9,765 bases of DNA from an uncultured Klebsiella sp. (GCA_902490055.1 CABUCP010000072.1:1-9765), one strand, 5' to 3'. Positions 1-7,657 are shown, counted from the first letter of the stretch. The notes: generated by a model from the letters alone, not told the origin. Numbers and translations are program-made.

Positions 1-255
1 ATACCGAGGCCGTAAGGGTACGAGCATCGCCTGAACAACGGCGCTTTTCCCCTTACCGACCCGCGAAGGCGAAGCCATCAGGATGATGCGACACGGTGTC
101 TACAGGAATAACGGATATCGCCCGGCGCGTTGATTGGCCTCTCACCCGGCAAATGCGGCCTAAAACGCCGCCGTGGCAGTGCGGCGACGCGTCAGGCCGT
201 TCATCAGGACAATGACGCGCAAGCGTTAATGGAAGTCGGGACAGGGAATTCCCGA

Positions 256-327
256 TTCGTCAGCGCGCGCTACGGATTTACCGCCTGCGATAGGGTCGCC
301 GGCGTTACCGTGCGCCGCGCTGACGAA
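256..327. repeat. 72-base imperfect inverted repeat (long hairpin)
   Basis: The outer arms are a perfect 12-bp inverted repeat: TTCGTCAGCGCG at 256-267 against CGCGCTGACGAA at 316-327. Inside them, ACGG (272-275) pairs with CCGT (308-311), TA (279-280) with TA (306-307), CGCC (282-285) with GGCG (301-304), and GCGA (287-290) with TCGC (296-299), around a TAGGG loop. Most of the 72 bases can therefore fold into one rod with small interior loops. The symmetry is real in the sequence; its role is inferred. It could be a dispersed palindromic repeat, a small non-autonomous mobile element or an RNA leader structure. No flanking target-site duplication is evident by eye. Confidence 0.7.
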
Positions 328-430
328 ACTAAAAAATGGCGCAGCGCCAGGCTCAGCCGGGTTAACGAGAGTTAACGTCGCGCTGGCCGGCATATTGACT
401 GCGTCGACTTCCTGAATTAGTTCGTCAAGC

Positions 431-439
431 GGAGAGGGA
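431..439 (+). promoter_or_regulatory. Ribosome binding site of iroB
   Basis: GGAGAGGGA is a purine-rich Shine-Dalgarno stretch that ends 7 bases before the ATG at 447. It supports this start, which also gives the expected IroB N-terminus MRILFVGPPLYG. I could not identify a convincing sigma-70 promoter: TTGACT at 395-400 resembles a -35 box, but no good -10 box follows at 16-18 bases. Confidence 0.75.
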
Positions 440-446
440 TTTTCTC

Positions 447-1562
447 ATGCGTATTCTGTTTGTTGGCCCGCCACTCTATGGGCTGCTGTATCCGGTGCTG
501 TCTTTAGCGCAGGCATTTCGCGTTAACGGTCATGAAGTGCTGATCGCCAGTAGCGGTAAATTCGCCCAAAAAGCGGCCGAGGCAGGGCTGGTGGTGTTTG
601 ATGCCGCGCCCGGCTTCGATTCGGAAGCCGATTATCGCCGCCGCGAGGCGCAGCGAAAGGAAAGTAATATCGGCACCAAGATGGGCAACTTCTCGTTCTT
701 CAGCGAAGAGATGGCTGACCAGTTGGTGGAGTTCGCTGGACACTGGCGGCCCGACCTTATCGTCTACCCTCCCCTCGGAGTCGTCGGGCCGCTGATTGCC
801 GCCAAATACGGCATCCCGGTGGTGATGCAAACCGTCGGCTTCGGCCACACCCCCTGGCATATCAAGGGCGTGACGCGCTCGCTCGCCGACGCCTACCGTC
901 GCCACGGCGTCGAAGCCCCGCCGCAGGATATGGCGTGGATCGACGTAACGCCGCCAAGTATGAGCATCCTGCAAAACGACGGCGAACCGATCATTCCCAT
1001 GCAATACGTGCCGTATAACGGCGGCGCGGTATGGGAGGAATGGTGGGAACGCACGCCCGATCGCAAACGGCTGCTGGTCAGCCTCGGCACCGTCAAACCG
1101 ATGGTCGACGGCCTCGATCTGATTTCCTGGGTGATGGATTCCGCCAGCGAGGTCGATGCCGAGATTATTCTGCATCTTTCCGCCAATGCGCGATCCGATC
1201 TGCGATCGCTGCAGTCAAACGTTCGCCTGGTTGACTGGATCCCGATGGGCGCCTTCCTCAACGGCGCCGATGGTTTTATCCATCACGGCGGCGCAGGCAA
1301 CACCCTGACGGCGCTACACGCGGGCATTCCGCAGATCGTATTCGGCCAGGGCGCCGATCGCCCCGTGAATGCCCGCGCGGTGGTCGATCGCGGCTGCGGG
1401 ATCATCCCCGGCGACGGCGGTCTGTCGAGCAGCATGATCAATGCTTTCCTCGACGATCGCGCATTACGTACGGCCTCTGAAGAGGTGGCGGCGGAAATGG
1501 CGGCGCAGGCCTGCCCAACCGAAGTGGCGAAAAAGCTCGCCGCAATGGCGCAAAGCAGATAA
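447..1562 (+). CDS. iroB: Enterobactin C-glucosyltransferase IroB
   Basis: Cytoplasmic GT-B fold glycosyltransferase (family GT1) that transfers glucose from UDP-glucose to C5 of the 2,3-dihydroxybenzoyl rings of enterobactin, making mono-, di- and triglucosylated enterobactin (salmochelins). The 371 residues match the usual length, and I recognise the protein along its whole length. The N-terminal acceptor domain starts MRILFVGPP. The C-terminal donor-binding domain has FIHHGGAGNT (277-286) and the loop VFGQGADRPVNA (298-309). Residues reported as important in E. coli IroB are present: E67 (proposed base), W264 and D304 (UDP-glucose binding). The two histidines before E67 in E. coli (H65, H66) are both Arg here. 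It is the first gene of the set, with a good ribosome binding site, and iroC begins 46 bases after its stop codon. No Fur box is seen upstream, so iron control from this side is uncertain. Confidence 0.97.
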   Translation: MRILFVGPPLYGLLYPVLSLAQAFRVNGHEVLIASSGKFAQKAAEAGLVVFDAAPGFDSEADYRRREAQRKESNIGTKMGNFSFFSEEMADQLVEFAGHWRPDLIVYPPLGVVGPLIAAKYGIPVVMQTVGFGHTPWHIKGVTRSLADAYRRHGVEAPPQDMAWIDVTPPSMSILQNDGEPIIPMQYVPYNGGAVWEEWWERTPDRKRLLVSLGTVKPMVDGLDLISWVMDSASEVDAEIILHLSANARSDLRSLQSNVRLVDWIPMGAFLNGADGFIHHGGAGNTLTALHAGIPQIVFGQGADRPVNARAVVDRGCGIIPGDGGLSSSMINAFLDDRALRTASEEVAAEMAAQACPTEVAKKLAAMAQSR

Positions 1563-1608
1563 CAGCCGCCGTGGCTGATCTCATCTTTAAATTGACGGAG
1601 GAGGCTTA

Positions 1609-4600
1609 ATGCCTGCGACTCACTCTCCCACGCCCGCGCGATCCTGGATAATCCGCCTGGCTCGCGTGTGCTGGGAACGTAAGAAACTTAGCGCCATCGT
1701 GGTGGTGGCGTCGGTGTCGACCATTCTGCTGGCCGCGCTGACGCCGCTACTAACGCGGCAGGCGGTAAACGATGCGCTGGCGGGCAATCCCACCCGCCTG
1801 CCGTGGCTGGCCTGCGGGCTACTGTTGATCGCCTTTTTTGATTTCATCGGTAACTACGTACGCCGCGGCTATGCTGGCGAGCTATCGCTATGGGTCCAGC
1901 ACACCCTGCGAGGACGCGCGTTCGACAGCATCCAAAAACTGGACGGCGCAGGCCAGGATGCGCTGCGTACCGGGCAGGTCATTTCGCGAACCAACAGCGA
2001 TCTGCAGCAGATGCATACCTTGCTACAAATGTCGCCGGTGCCGCTGGCGGTATTCACCTACTACATCGCCGGTATTGCGGTAATGCTGTGGATGTCGCCG
2101 GCTATGACGCTGATCGTGGTCTGTGTACTGGCGTGTCTTGCCATTACCGCGCTGCGCGCCCGCCGTCGGGTATTCGCACAGACGGGGCTGGCTTCAGACC
2201 GGTTGGCGAATCTGACCGAGCACATGCGCGAAGTTCTGGCGCAGATCTCAGTGGTGAAATCCTGCGTGGCGGAACTGCGCGAAACGCGCTGGCTGGATCG
2301 CCAGTCGCGGCAAATGGTGCGCGTGCGTATCAGCGCGGCCATCTCGCAGGCGATGCCCGGTGCGACCATGCTGGCGCTGCCGGTGCTCGGGCAAATCGTT
2401 CTGCTGTGCTACGGCGGCTGGTCGGTGATGCACGGGCGAATTGACCTCGGGACCTTCGTGGCCTTTGCCAGTTTCCTCGCCATGCTGACCGGACCGACCC
2501 GCGTGCTGGCCTCGTTCCTGGTGATTGCTCAACGTACCCAGGCATCCGTAGAACGGGTCTTCGCCCTAATCGACACCCGTTCGCAAATGGTTGACGGTAG
2601 CGAAGCGCTCAATGGCCGCGTGACTGGCCTGGAACTGGAAAAAGTGAACTTCAGTTATGGTAACGGCAACCGCATCCTGAGCGATGTGTCGTTTTCTCTG
2701 CAGACCGGTGAAACGGTGGCGGTGGTCGGCGCATCGGGATCGGGTAAATCGACGCTGCTGATGCTGCTGGCGCGCTTTTACGATCCCAGCGCCGGCGATA
2801 TTTGGCTTAACACCAGCGCCGGCCGGCAGAACCTTCGCGAGCTCAAACTGGAGGCGCTGCGCCGTCAGGTGGGAGTAGTATTTGAAGATGCCTTCCTGTT
2901 TGCCGGTACGGTCGCGGAGAATATCGCCTACGGCCACCCGCAGGCGACGGCGGAGGATATTCGCCGCGCGGCTGCGGCGGCAGGCGCCAGCGAGTTTATC
3001 AACGCCTTACCAAAAGGCTTTGATACCCGGTTAACCGAGCGCGGCACGAACCTGTCTGGCGGGCAGCGCCAGCGCATCGCGTTGGCGCGGGCGCTGATTA
3101 CCGCGCCGGAATTGCTGATTCTCGATGACACCACCTCGGCGGTAGATGCCGGTACCGAAGCGGAGATCAACGCCGCGCTGAGTCGTTACGCCGATGAACG
3201 GCACATGCTGCTGGTAATAGCCCGCCGCCGGGCGACGCTGCAGCTGGCCAGGCGAATTGTGGTGCTGGATAAAGGGCAAGTGGTAGACATCGGCAGCCAG
3301 GCAGAGCTTGAGTCTCGCTGCCCGGCGTTCCGCGCGCTGATGACCGGCGACGGCGATTTCCTCGAACCAGGCGCCGGCGGCTGCCACGATCTGTGGCCAA
3401 CAACGCCAGCGGCGAAGAACGATGAACCACAAGCCTTACCGGAAACTGACGACAACGGTTTTGTCGCCCGCATGACTCGCGTACCGGAACAGGCGGTACA
3501 GCAGGCGCTGGCCGGCGAGGGACGTAAATTTACCTCGCTGTTACGGCCGGTGGCGTGGATGTTCATCATTGCCGCCCTACTGATCGCGCTGGATTCCGCC
3601 GCCGGCGTCGGCGTGCTAATACTGCTGCAGCGCGGTATTGACTCGGGGGTCGCCGCTGGCGATATGGCGACTATCGGCATTTGTGCTCTGCTCGCTCTGT
3701 GCCTGGTGGTCATAAGCTGGTGCTGTTATTCACTGCAAACGGTCTTCGCCGCCAGAGCGGCGGAGTCGGTTCAGCATACGGTACGCCTACGCAGCTTCGG
3801 TCATATGCTGCGCCTGGCCCTTCCCTGGCATGAAAAGCATGTCGATTCACGCCTGACCCGGATGACCGTTGATGTCGATTCCCTCGCCCGTTTTCTGCAA
3901 AACGGCCTTGCCGGCGCGGCCACCAGCCTGGTCACGATGTTCGCCATCGCCGCGGCCATGTTCTGGCTCGACCCCATACTGGCGCTGACGGCATTAAGCG
4001 CGGTGCCGGTAGTCGCGCTGGCGACCTGGATTTACCGTCGCCTGAGTTCGCCGGCCTATGCCCAGGCACGCCTCGAAATCGGTAAGGTGAATAGCACTCT
4101 GCAGGAGAAAGTCTCCGGCCTGCGCGTCGTGCAATCGCACGGTCAGCAGGAGCAGGAGGCCGCCCGGCTGCGCGCATTATCGGATCGCTTCCGCGCCACC
4201 CGCGTACGCGCGCAGAAATACCTTGCGGTCTATTTCCCCTTCCTGACCTTCTGCACTGAGGCCTTCTATGCTGCCGTGCTGCTGGTCGGCGCCTCAAGGG
4301 TGGCCGAGGGTGAAATGACCGCCGGGGTACTGGCGGCGTTCTTCCTGTTACTGGGACAGTTTTACGGCCCGGTACAGCAATTATCCGGGATTGTGGATTC
4401 CTTCCAGCAGGCAACGGCCAGCGGTAAACATATTGATGAACTGCTGGCGACCGACGATACGGAGAACGTCGAGCCCTCTTCCGCTCCGCCCGCCACGGGG
4501 GCATTACAGCTTGATGAAGTGACGTTCCGCTATCCCGGCAACCCTGAGCCGGCGCTGGACAAGCTCACTCTAACCATCCCCGAAGGCACCGTCGTGGCGG

Positions 4601-5277
4601 TCGTTGGCCGCAGCGGCGCCGGGAAGTCGACATTAATTAAGCTTATCGCCGGACTGTATTCGCCCACCAGCGGGACCATCGGCATTGGCGAGCGGCAGAT
4701 GACGGCGGCGACCCTTGCCGATTACCGCCGTCAGATTGGCCTGGTCGATCAGGATGTCGCGCTATTTAGCGGTGATATTGCGGAAAACATTCGTTATTCG
4801 CGGCCATCCAGCAGCCATGCTGAAGTTGAAATTGCTTCACGACGGGCAGGTCTGTTTGAGCTAATACGCCAATTGCCGCAGGGCTTCCGCACGCCGGTCA
4901 ATAACGGCGGCGCGGATTTATCCGCCGGACAACGTCAGCTGATTGCGCTGGCTCGCGCCCAGTTGGCGAATGCCCACGTCCTGCTTCTGGACGAAGCCAC
5001 GTCGCGCCTCGATCGCCGATCGGAAGAGCGCTTAATGTCTTCGTTAACCGAAGTCGCCCACGCGGAGAATCGTTTGGCGTTAATCGTGGCGCACCGCCTG
5101 ACCACCGCCCAGCGCTGCGATCTGATAGCCGTTGTCGATAAGGGACGGCTCGCGGAATACGGTACTCACGAGCAATTGCTCAGGGCAGGCGGACTCTATA
5201 CCCGCTTATGGCGCGACAGCGTCGGCCAGCCGGAAGGGCATAGCCAACACGACATAACGGGAGAAATCGTGGGATAG
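1609..5277 (+). CDS. iroC: Salmochelin/enterobactin ABC exporter IroC
   Basis: Inner-membrane ABC exporter that moves glucosylated enterobactin out of the cytoplasm. It is a fused full transporter of 1222 residues, ordered TMD1 (about 25-320), NBD1 (about 340-575), a polar linker (about 575-640), TMD2 (about 640-935) and NBD2 (about 965-1205). NBD1 has Walker A GASGSGKST (374-382) and signature LSGGQ (482-486), but Walker B ends ILDD (D507 where the catalytic Glu normally sits) and the switch His is R539 (VIARRRA). NBD2 has Walker A GRSGAGKST (1000-1008), variant signature LSAGQ (1104-1108), Walker B LLLDE (E1129) and switch H1162. One ATP site therefore looks degenerate and the other canonical. 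The ATG at 1609 follows GGAGGAGG (1597-1604) at 4 bases. Tandem stops TAG-TGA end the gene, and an intrinsic terminator follows. It resembles bacterial multidrug-type exporters, but the context fixes it as IroC. Confidence 0.96.
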   Translation: MPATHSPTPARSWIIRLARVCWERKKLSAIVVVASVSTILLAALTPLLTRQAVNDALAGNPTRLPWLACGLLLIAFFDFIGNYVRRGYAGELSLWVQHTLRGRAFDSIQKLDGAGQDALRTGQVISRTNSDLQQMHTLLQMSPVPLAVFTYYIAGIAVMLWMSPAMTLIVVCVLACLAITALRARRRVFAQTGLASDRLANLTEHMREVLAQISVVKSCVAELRETRWLDRQSRQMVRVRISAAISQAMPGATMLALPVLGQIVLLCYGGWSVMHGRIDLGTFVAFASFLAMLTGPTRVLASFLVIAQRTQASVERVFALIDTRSQMVDGSEALNGRVTGLELEKVNFSYGNGNRILSDVSFSLQTGETVAVVGASGSGKSTLLMLLARFYDPSAGDIWLNTSAGRQNLRELKLEALRRQVGVVFEDAFLFAGTVAENIAYGHPQATAEDIRRAAAAAGASEFINALPKGFDTRLTERGTNLSGGQRQRIALARALITAPELLILDDTTSAVDAGTEAEINAALSRYADERHMLLVIARRRATLQLARRIVVLDKGQVVDIGSQAELESRCPAFRALMTGDGDFLEPGAGGCHDLWPTTPAAKNDEPQALPETDDNGFVARMTRVPEQAVQQALAGEGRKFTSLLRPVAWMFIIAALLIALDSAAGVGVLILLQRGIDSGVAAGDMATIGICALLALCLVVISWCCYSLQTVFAARAAESVQHTVRLRSFGHMLRLALPWHEKHVDSRLTRMTVDVDSLARFLQNGLAGAATSLVTMFAIAAAMFWLDPILALTALSAVPVVALATWIYRRLSSPAYAQARLEIGKVNSTLQEKVSGLRVVQSHGQQEQEAARLRALSDRFRATRVRAQKYLAVYFPFLTFCTEAFYAAVLLVGASRVAEGEMTAGVLAAFFLLLGQFYGPVQQLSGIVDSFQQATASGKHIDELLATDDTENVEPSSAPPATGALQLDEVTFRYPGNPEPALDKLTLTIPEGTVVAVVGRSGAGKSTLIKLIAGLYSPTSGTIGIGERQMTAATLADYRRQIGLVDQDVALFSGDIAENIRYSRPSSSHAEVEIASRRAGLFELIRQLPQGFRTPVNNGGADLSAGQRQLIALARAQLANAHVLLLDEATSRLDRRSEERLMSSLTEVAHAENRLALIVAHRLTTAQRCDLIAVVDKGRLAEYGTHEQLLRAGGLYTRLWRDSVGQPEGHSQHDITGEIVG

Positions 5278-5309
5278 TGATGGTAAGAGTTCGACCTTAA
5301 TCAACACGC

Positions 5310-5350
5310 CTAAAGCGGCTGTTCGCGGAACAGCCGCTTTAGCTATTTTT
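5310..5350 (+). terminator. Rho-independent terminator between iroC and iroD
   Basis: CTAAAGCGGCTGTTC (5310-5324) and GAACAGCCGCTTTAG (5328-5342) form a perfect 15-bp stem with a GCG loop, followed by CTATTTTT (5343-5350). This is a classic intrinsic terminator for + strand transcripts. It starts 33 bases after the iroC stop and ends 30 bases before the likely iroD start, so it lies inside what is usually treated as one iroBCDE operon. iroD and iroE must rely on read-through or on another promoter. I saw no strong promoter in the short gap that follows. Confidence 0.85.
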
Positions 5351-5370
5351 ACTGGTAGCATGATTTTTCA

Positions 5371-5376
5371 AAGAGA
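5371..5376 (+). promoter_or_regulatory. Ribosome binding site deciding the iroD start
   Basis: AAGAGA sits 4 bases before the ATG at 5381. The in-frame ATG at 5360 lies just 10 bases after the terminator U-run and has no purine-rich site before it. The ATG at 5390 would be 13 bases from AAGAGA. The start at 5381 gives MFNMNSH, which resembles the MLNM start I remember for E. coli IroD. Confidence 0.55.
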
Positions 5377-5380
5377 TAGA

Positions 5381-6619
5381 ATGTTCAATATGAATTCACA
5401 TCCGCCGGTTTCAGCGGCTATCGCCGGCCTGCGCCGCCAGTTGGCTACCGCCAACATTACCGATCTTTCTCGTTTCTGGCAGCAGGCCGCATCGCTGCCG
5501 GTACCGCTAGTAACAACGGTTGACGGCGCTGCCGATGAACGTGAAGTGACTTTTTTGTGGCGCGCACGCCGTCCGCTGCAGGGCGTTTATCTGCGCCTAA
5601 ACCGGGTAACCGACAAAGAACAGGTGGCAAAAGGGCTGATGACCCAAATTCCCGCAACGGATATCTGGACCCTGACGCTGCGCCTCCCGGCCAGCTACTG
5701 CGGTTCTTATTCGCTGGTAGAGATCCCGCCCGGCACGCCGGAAGAGGTGGTTAACCAGCTAGGGAGCCGCTTTGCCGCCCTCGCCGGACAGGCCGATCCG
5801 CTCAACAAGACGCCGGGGATCGCCGTTCGCGACAGCGCGCAGGAGTCAGTCCTGGCGCTGGATAAGGCGCCCGCTCAATCCGAATGGCGCGGAGGCCGCC
5901 ACGCCGGAACCCTGCTAACCTCAGAGCGGGTCATTGCCGGGCAATCGCGGCGGGTGCGCCTGTACCTGCCCGCGGTTGAGGATTCACAGCCGCTCGGCAT
6001 GGTGCTGCTGCCCGATGGCGAAACCTGGTTCGATCATCTTGGGGTGTGCGCGGCCATTGACGCCGCGATCGATAGTCGCCGCATCGTTCCCGTGGCGCTG
6101 CTGGGTATCGATAATATCGATGAACGCGAACGCACTCTGTTACTCGGCGGGCGCAGCGAGCTGATACGGGATGTCGCGGAGCATCTCATCCCCGCCATTC
6201 GCCGCGAACAGCCACAGCAGAAATGGGCGGATCGTTCGCGTACCGTGCTGGCCGGGCAGAGCCTCGGCGGCGTCAGCGCGCTGATGGCCGCCCGCCATGC
6301 GCCGGAAACCTTCGGTCTGGTGCTCAGCCACTCGCCTTCCATGTGGTGGACGCCGGATGGCGGCAGTCGGCCCCATTTATTTAGCGCCACCGATACTTCA
6401 TGGATCAGCGAACATGTGCTGGCCGCACCGCCGCGCGATGTGCGTATTCGCCTGTGCGTAGGCTCACTGGAGGGTTCGACGGTGCCTCATGTCGAGCGGC
6501 TTCATCAGCAGCTACTGGCGGCCGGCGTCGAGAGTCATTGCGCTATTTACACCGGCGGGCATGATTATGCCTGGTGGCGCGGCGCCTTGCTTGACGGGCT
6601 CGGCTTACTGCAGGGTTGA
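5381..6619 (+). CDS. iroD: Cytoplasmic ferric-salmochelin esterase IroD
   Basis: Fes-like serine esterase that hydrolyses the trilactone of ferric salmochelin and ferric enterobactin in the cytoplasm, so that iron can be released. From the preferred start it is 412 residues, close to the roughly 409 of E. coli IroD; the same frame is open from an ATG at 5360 (419 residues). The N-terminal part (about 20-135, containing EREVTFLWRAR and LPASYCGSYSL) is the enterochelin-esterase N-terminal domain. The C-terminal part (about 165-410) is the alpha/beta-hydrolase esterase domain, with VLLPDGETWFDHLG, the nucleophile motif GQSLGG (S294) and the catalytic His in GGHDYAWWRG (H394). The acid is probably the Glu of GSLEGSTVPH, by analogy with Fes. 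There is no signal peptide, which fits a cytoplasmic enzyme. It follows iroC across a strong terminator and precedes iroE by 82 bases. Confidence 0.95.
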   Translation: MFNMNSHPPVSAAIAGLRRQLATANITDLSRFWQQAASLPVPLVTTVDGAADEREVTFLWRARRPLQGVYLRLNRVTDKEQVAKGLMTQIPATDIWTLTLRLPASYCGSYSLVEIPPGTPEEVVNQLGSRFAALAGQADPLNKTPGIAVRDSAQESVLALDKAPAQSEWRGGRHAGTLLTSERVIAGQSRRVRLYLPAVEDSQPLGMVLLPDGETWFDHLGVCAAIDAAIDSRRIVPVALLGIDNIDERERTLLLGGRSELIRDVAEHLIPAIRREQPQQKWADRSRTVLAGQSLGGVSALMAARHAPETFGLVLSHSPSMWWTPDGGSRPHLFSATDTSWISEHVLAAPPRDVRIRLCVGSLEGSTVPHVERLHQQLLAAGVESHCAIYTGGHDYAWWRGALLDGLGLLQG

Positions 6620-6683
6620 CTTGACCAACGAGCGCTTTCAGGCAACTGTATGTGCTTTCTGAATAACTAAAATTCACCTGCGG

Positions 6684-6690
6684 AAAAGGA
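6684..6690 (+). promoter_or_regulatory. Ribosome binding site of iroE
   Basis: AAAAGGA ends 11 bases before the ATG at 6702, a slightly long but workable spacing. It supports the start MYARESRS, which gives the basic N-terminus expected for IroE. Confidence 0.6.
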
Positions 6691-6701
6691 ATAATCATCG
6701 G

Positions 6702-7649
6702 ATGTATGCCCGCGAGTCTCGCTCTACGCGCCCGCGCAAGGCGCTTTTTGCCGTTCTTTCTTGCCTCACCCTCGGTTATAGCGCTTCAGGATTAGCAAAA
6801 CCGGATATGCAGCCGCTGGGGCCCAACATCGCCGATAAGGGTTCGGCGTTTTACCACTTTAGCGTCAATCAGTTCGACTCCGCCGACGGCGCTCGCCACT
6901 ATCGGGTATGGACCGCTGTGCCAAATAAAGCCGCGCCGCCGACGGGCTATCCCGTGCTATACATGCTCGACGGTAATGCGGTAATGGATCGCCTGTCTGA
7001 TGAGCTGCTCAAACAGCTGGCGGCGCAATCGCCGCCGGTGATCGTCGCGGTCGGCTATCAGACCAACCTGCCTTTCGATCTTAACGGCCGGGCCTACGAC
7101 TACACGCCAGCCGCGCAAGCGAACGGTAGAACCCATTCCGCTAGCGGGCGACCGGGGCGCAAAAGCGGCGGCAGCGACGACTTCCGCCAGTTACTGGAAA
7201 CGCATATAGCCGCTAAGGCGGAGCAAGGGCTGAAAATCAACCCGCAGCGCCGCGGTCTGTGGGGCCACTCCTACGGCGGCCTGTTCGTGCTCGACTCCTG
7301 GCTGTCGTCCTCGTTCTTCCACGCTTATTACAGCGCCAGCCCGTCGCTGGGCCAGGATAACTTCTCCCTGCTGAGCCGGCTCACGGCGGCCAAACCTGCA
7401 TCATACTGCGGCAAAAATCTGGCTATCATGGAAGGTTCTGCGACGCCGGGCGATAACCGGGCAACGCATGCGGCCGAAGTGCTAACCAAAGTGCATGCCA
7501 CCCTCGCCACGCTGCAGGAGAAAAGGGCTAATGCTGCTTTTTGGGATTTCCCGGGCCTCGGCCACGGGCCGATGTTCAACGCCTCCTACCGCAGCGCGCT
7601 GCTGGAAATGAGTCGCGAAAAAGCGCCGAACCAGCACCGCTGTCTTTAA
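6702..7649 (+). CDS. iroE: Periplasmic salmochelin esterase IroE
   Basis: Esterase-D-type alpha/beta hydrolase facing the periplasm. In E. coli, IroE prefers the iron-free trilactone and makes mainly one cut, giving linear salmochelins; it works with a Ser-His dyad rather than a full triad. This protein has 315 residues, near the usual 318. The N-terminus is basic (RESRSTRPRK), then hydrophobic (ALFAVLSCLTLGYSASGLA, 14-32), and can act as a signal sequence or as the membrane tether reported for IroE. The nucleophile motif is GHSYGG (S190), and the His is in GLGHGPMFN (H288); these correspond to the described dyad. LYMLDGNAVMD (86-96) is the usual strand before the oxyanion region. The C-terminus (EKAPNQHRCL) is divergent and slightly shorter than the one I remember from E. 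coli. The gene ends 54 bases from the end of the convergent iroN. Confidence 0.95.
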   Translation: MYARESRSTRPRKALFAVLSCLTLGYSASGLAKPDMQPLGPNIADKGSAFYHFSVNQFDSADGARHYRVWTAVPNKAAPPTGYPVLYMLDGNAVMDRLSDELLKQLAAQSPPVIVAVGYQTNLPFDLNGRAYDYTPAAQANGRTHSASGRPGRKSGGSDDFRQLLETHIAAKAEQGLKINPQRRGLWGHSYGGLFVLDSWLSSSFFHAYYSASPSLGQDNFSLLSRLTAAKPASYCGKNLAIMEGSATPGDNRATHAAEVLTKVHATLATLQEKRANAAFWDFPGLGHGPMFNASYRSALLEMSREKAPNQHRCL

Positions 7650-7657
7650 CCCAGCCT

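Larger units (their letters stand above)
1..446. other. Gene-less upstream region rich in palindromes
   Basis: No convincing coding sequence is seen on either strand. Forward frames near the left edge end quickly. One longer + frame (130-375) starts at TTG without a ribosome binding site and runs straight through several palindromes, so I do not call it. A - strand frame (ATG at 78-76, beginning MASPSRVGKGKSAVV) stays open to the window edge, but it is only 26 codons and unrecognised. The stretch contains the perfect palindrome GGGAATTCCC (244-253), a 72-base imperfect hairpin (256-327), TGGCGCAGCGCCA (337-349), GGCTCAGCC (350-358) and two GTTAACG copies 10 bases apart (361-367, 371-377). I found no sequence resembling the Fur consensus GATAATGATAATCATTATC, although iroB is Fur/iron regulated in Salmonella and E. 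coli. Confidence 0.7.

Noticed and set aside
1..78. - strand frame open to the left edge (MASPSRVGKGKS...)
   Set aside because: Only 26 codons are visible, there is no clear start signal, and I recognise no family. It could be the start of a gene to the left, but it cannot be supported from this window.
130..375. 81-codon + strand reading frame beginning at TTG
   Set aside because: Non-ATG start with no ribosome binding site, crosses several palindromes including the 72-base hairpin, and has no recognisable domain. It is better explained as structured non-coding DNA.
395..423. TTGACT as a -35 box for iroB
   Set aside because: The hexamers at 16-18 bases spacing (such as TAGTTC) match the -10 consensus at only about two positions, and the start would fall inside the ribosome binding site.
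504..1175. 223-codon antisense frame inside iroB, and similar antisense frames in iroC (for example 3932-4504)
   Set aside because: These are shadows of GC-rich genes on the other strand; they lack start signals and family motifs.
1563..1577. CAGCC/GGCTG hairpin between iroB and iroC as a terminator
   Set aside because: The stem is only 5 bp with no T-run, and iroC follows with its own strong ribosome binding site.
5360..5380. ATG at 5360 as the iroD start
   Set aside because: It lies 10 bases after the terminator U-run with no ribosome binding site. The ATG at 5381 has a purine stretch and gives the expected N-terminus.
6687..6701. AATAATCAT before iroE as part of a Fur box
   Set aside because: It matches only half of the consensus by eye and overlaps the ribosome binding region, without a partner half-site.
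6756..6764. Lipobox (V-L-S-C21) in the IroE signal region
   Set aside because: The hydrophobic stretch continues well past the Cys and the residue at -3 is not the preferred Leu. A signal sequence or membrane tether, as reported for IroE, fits better.
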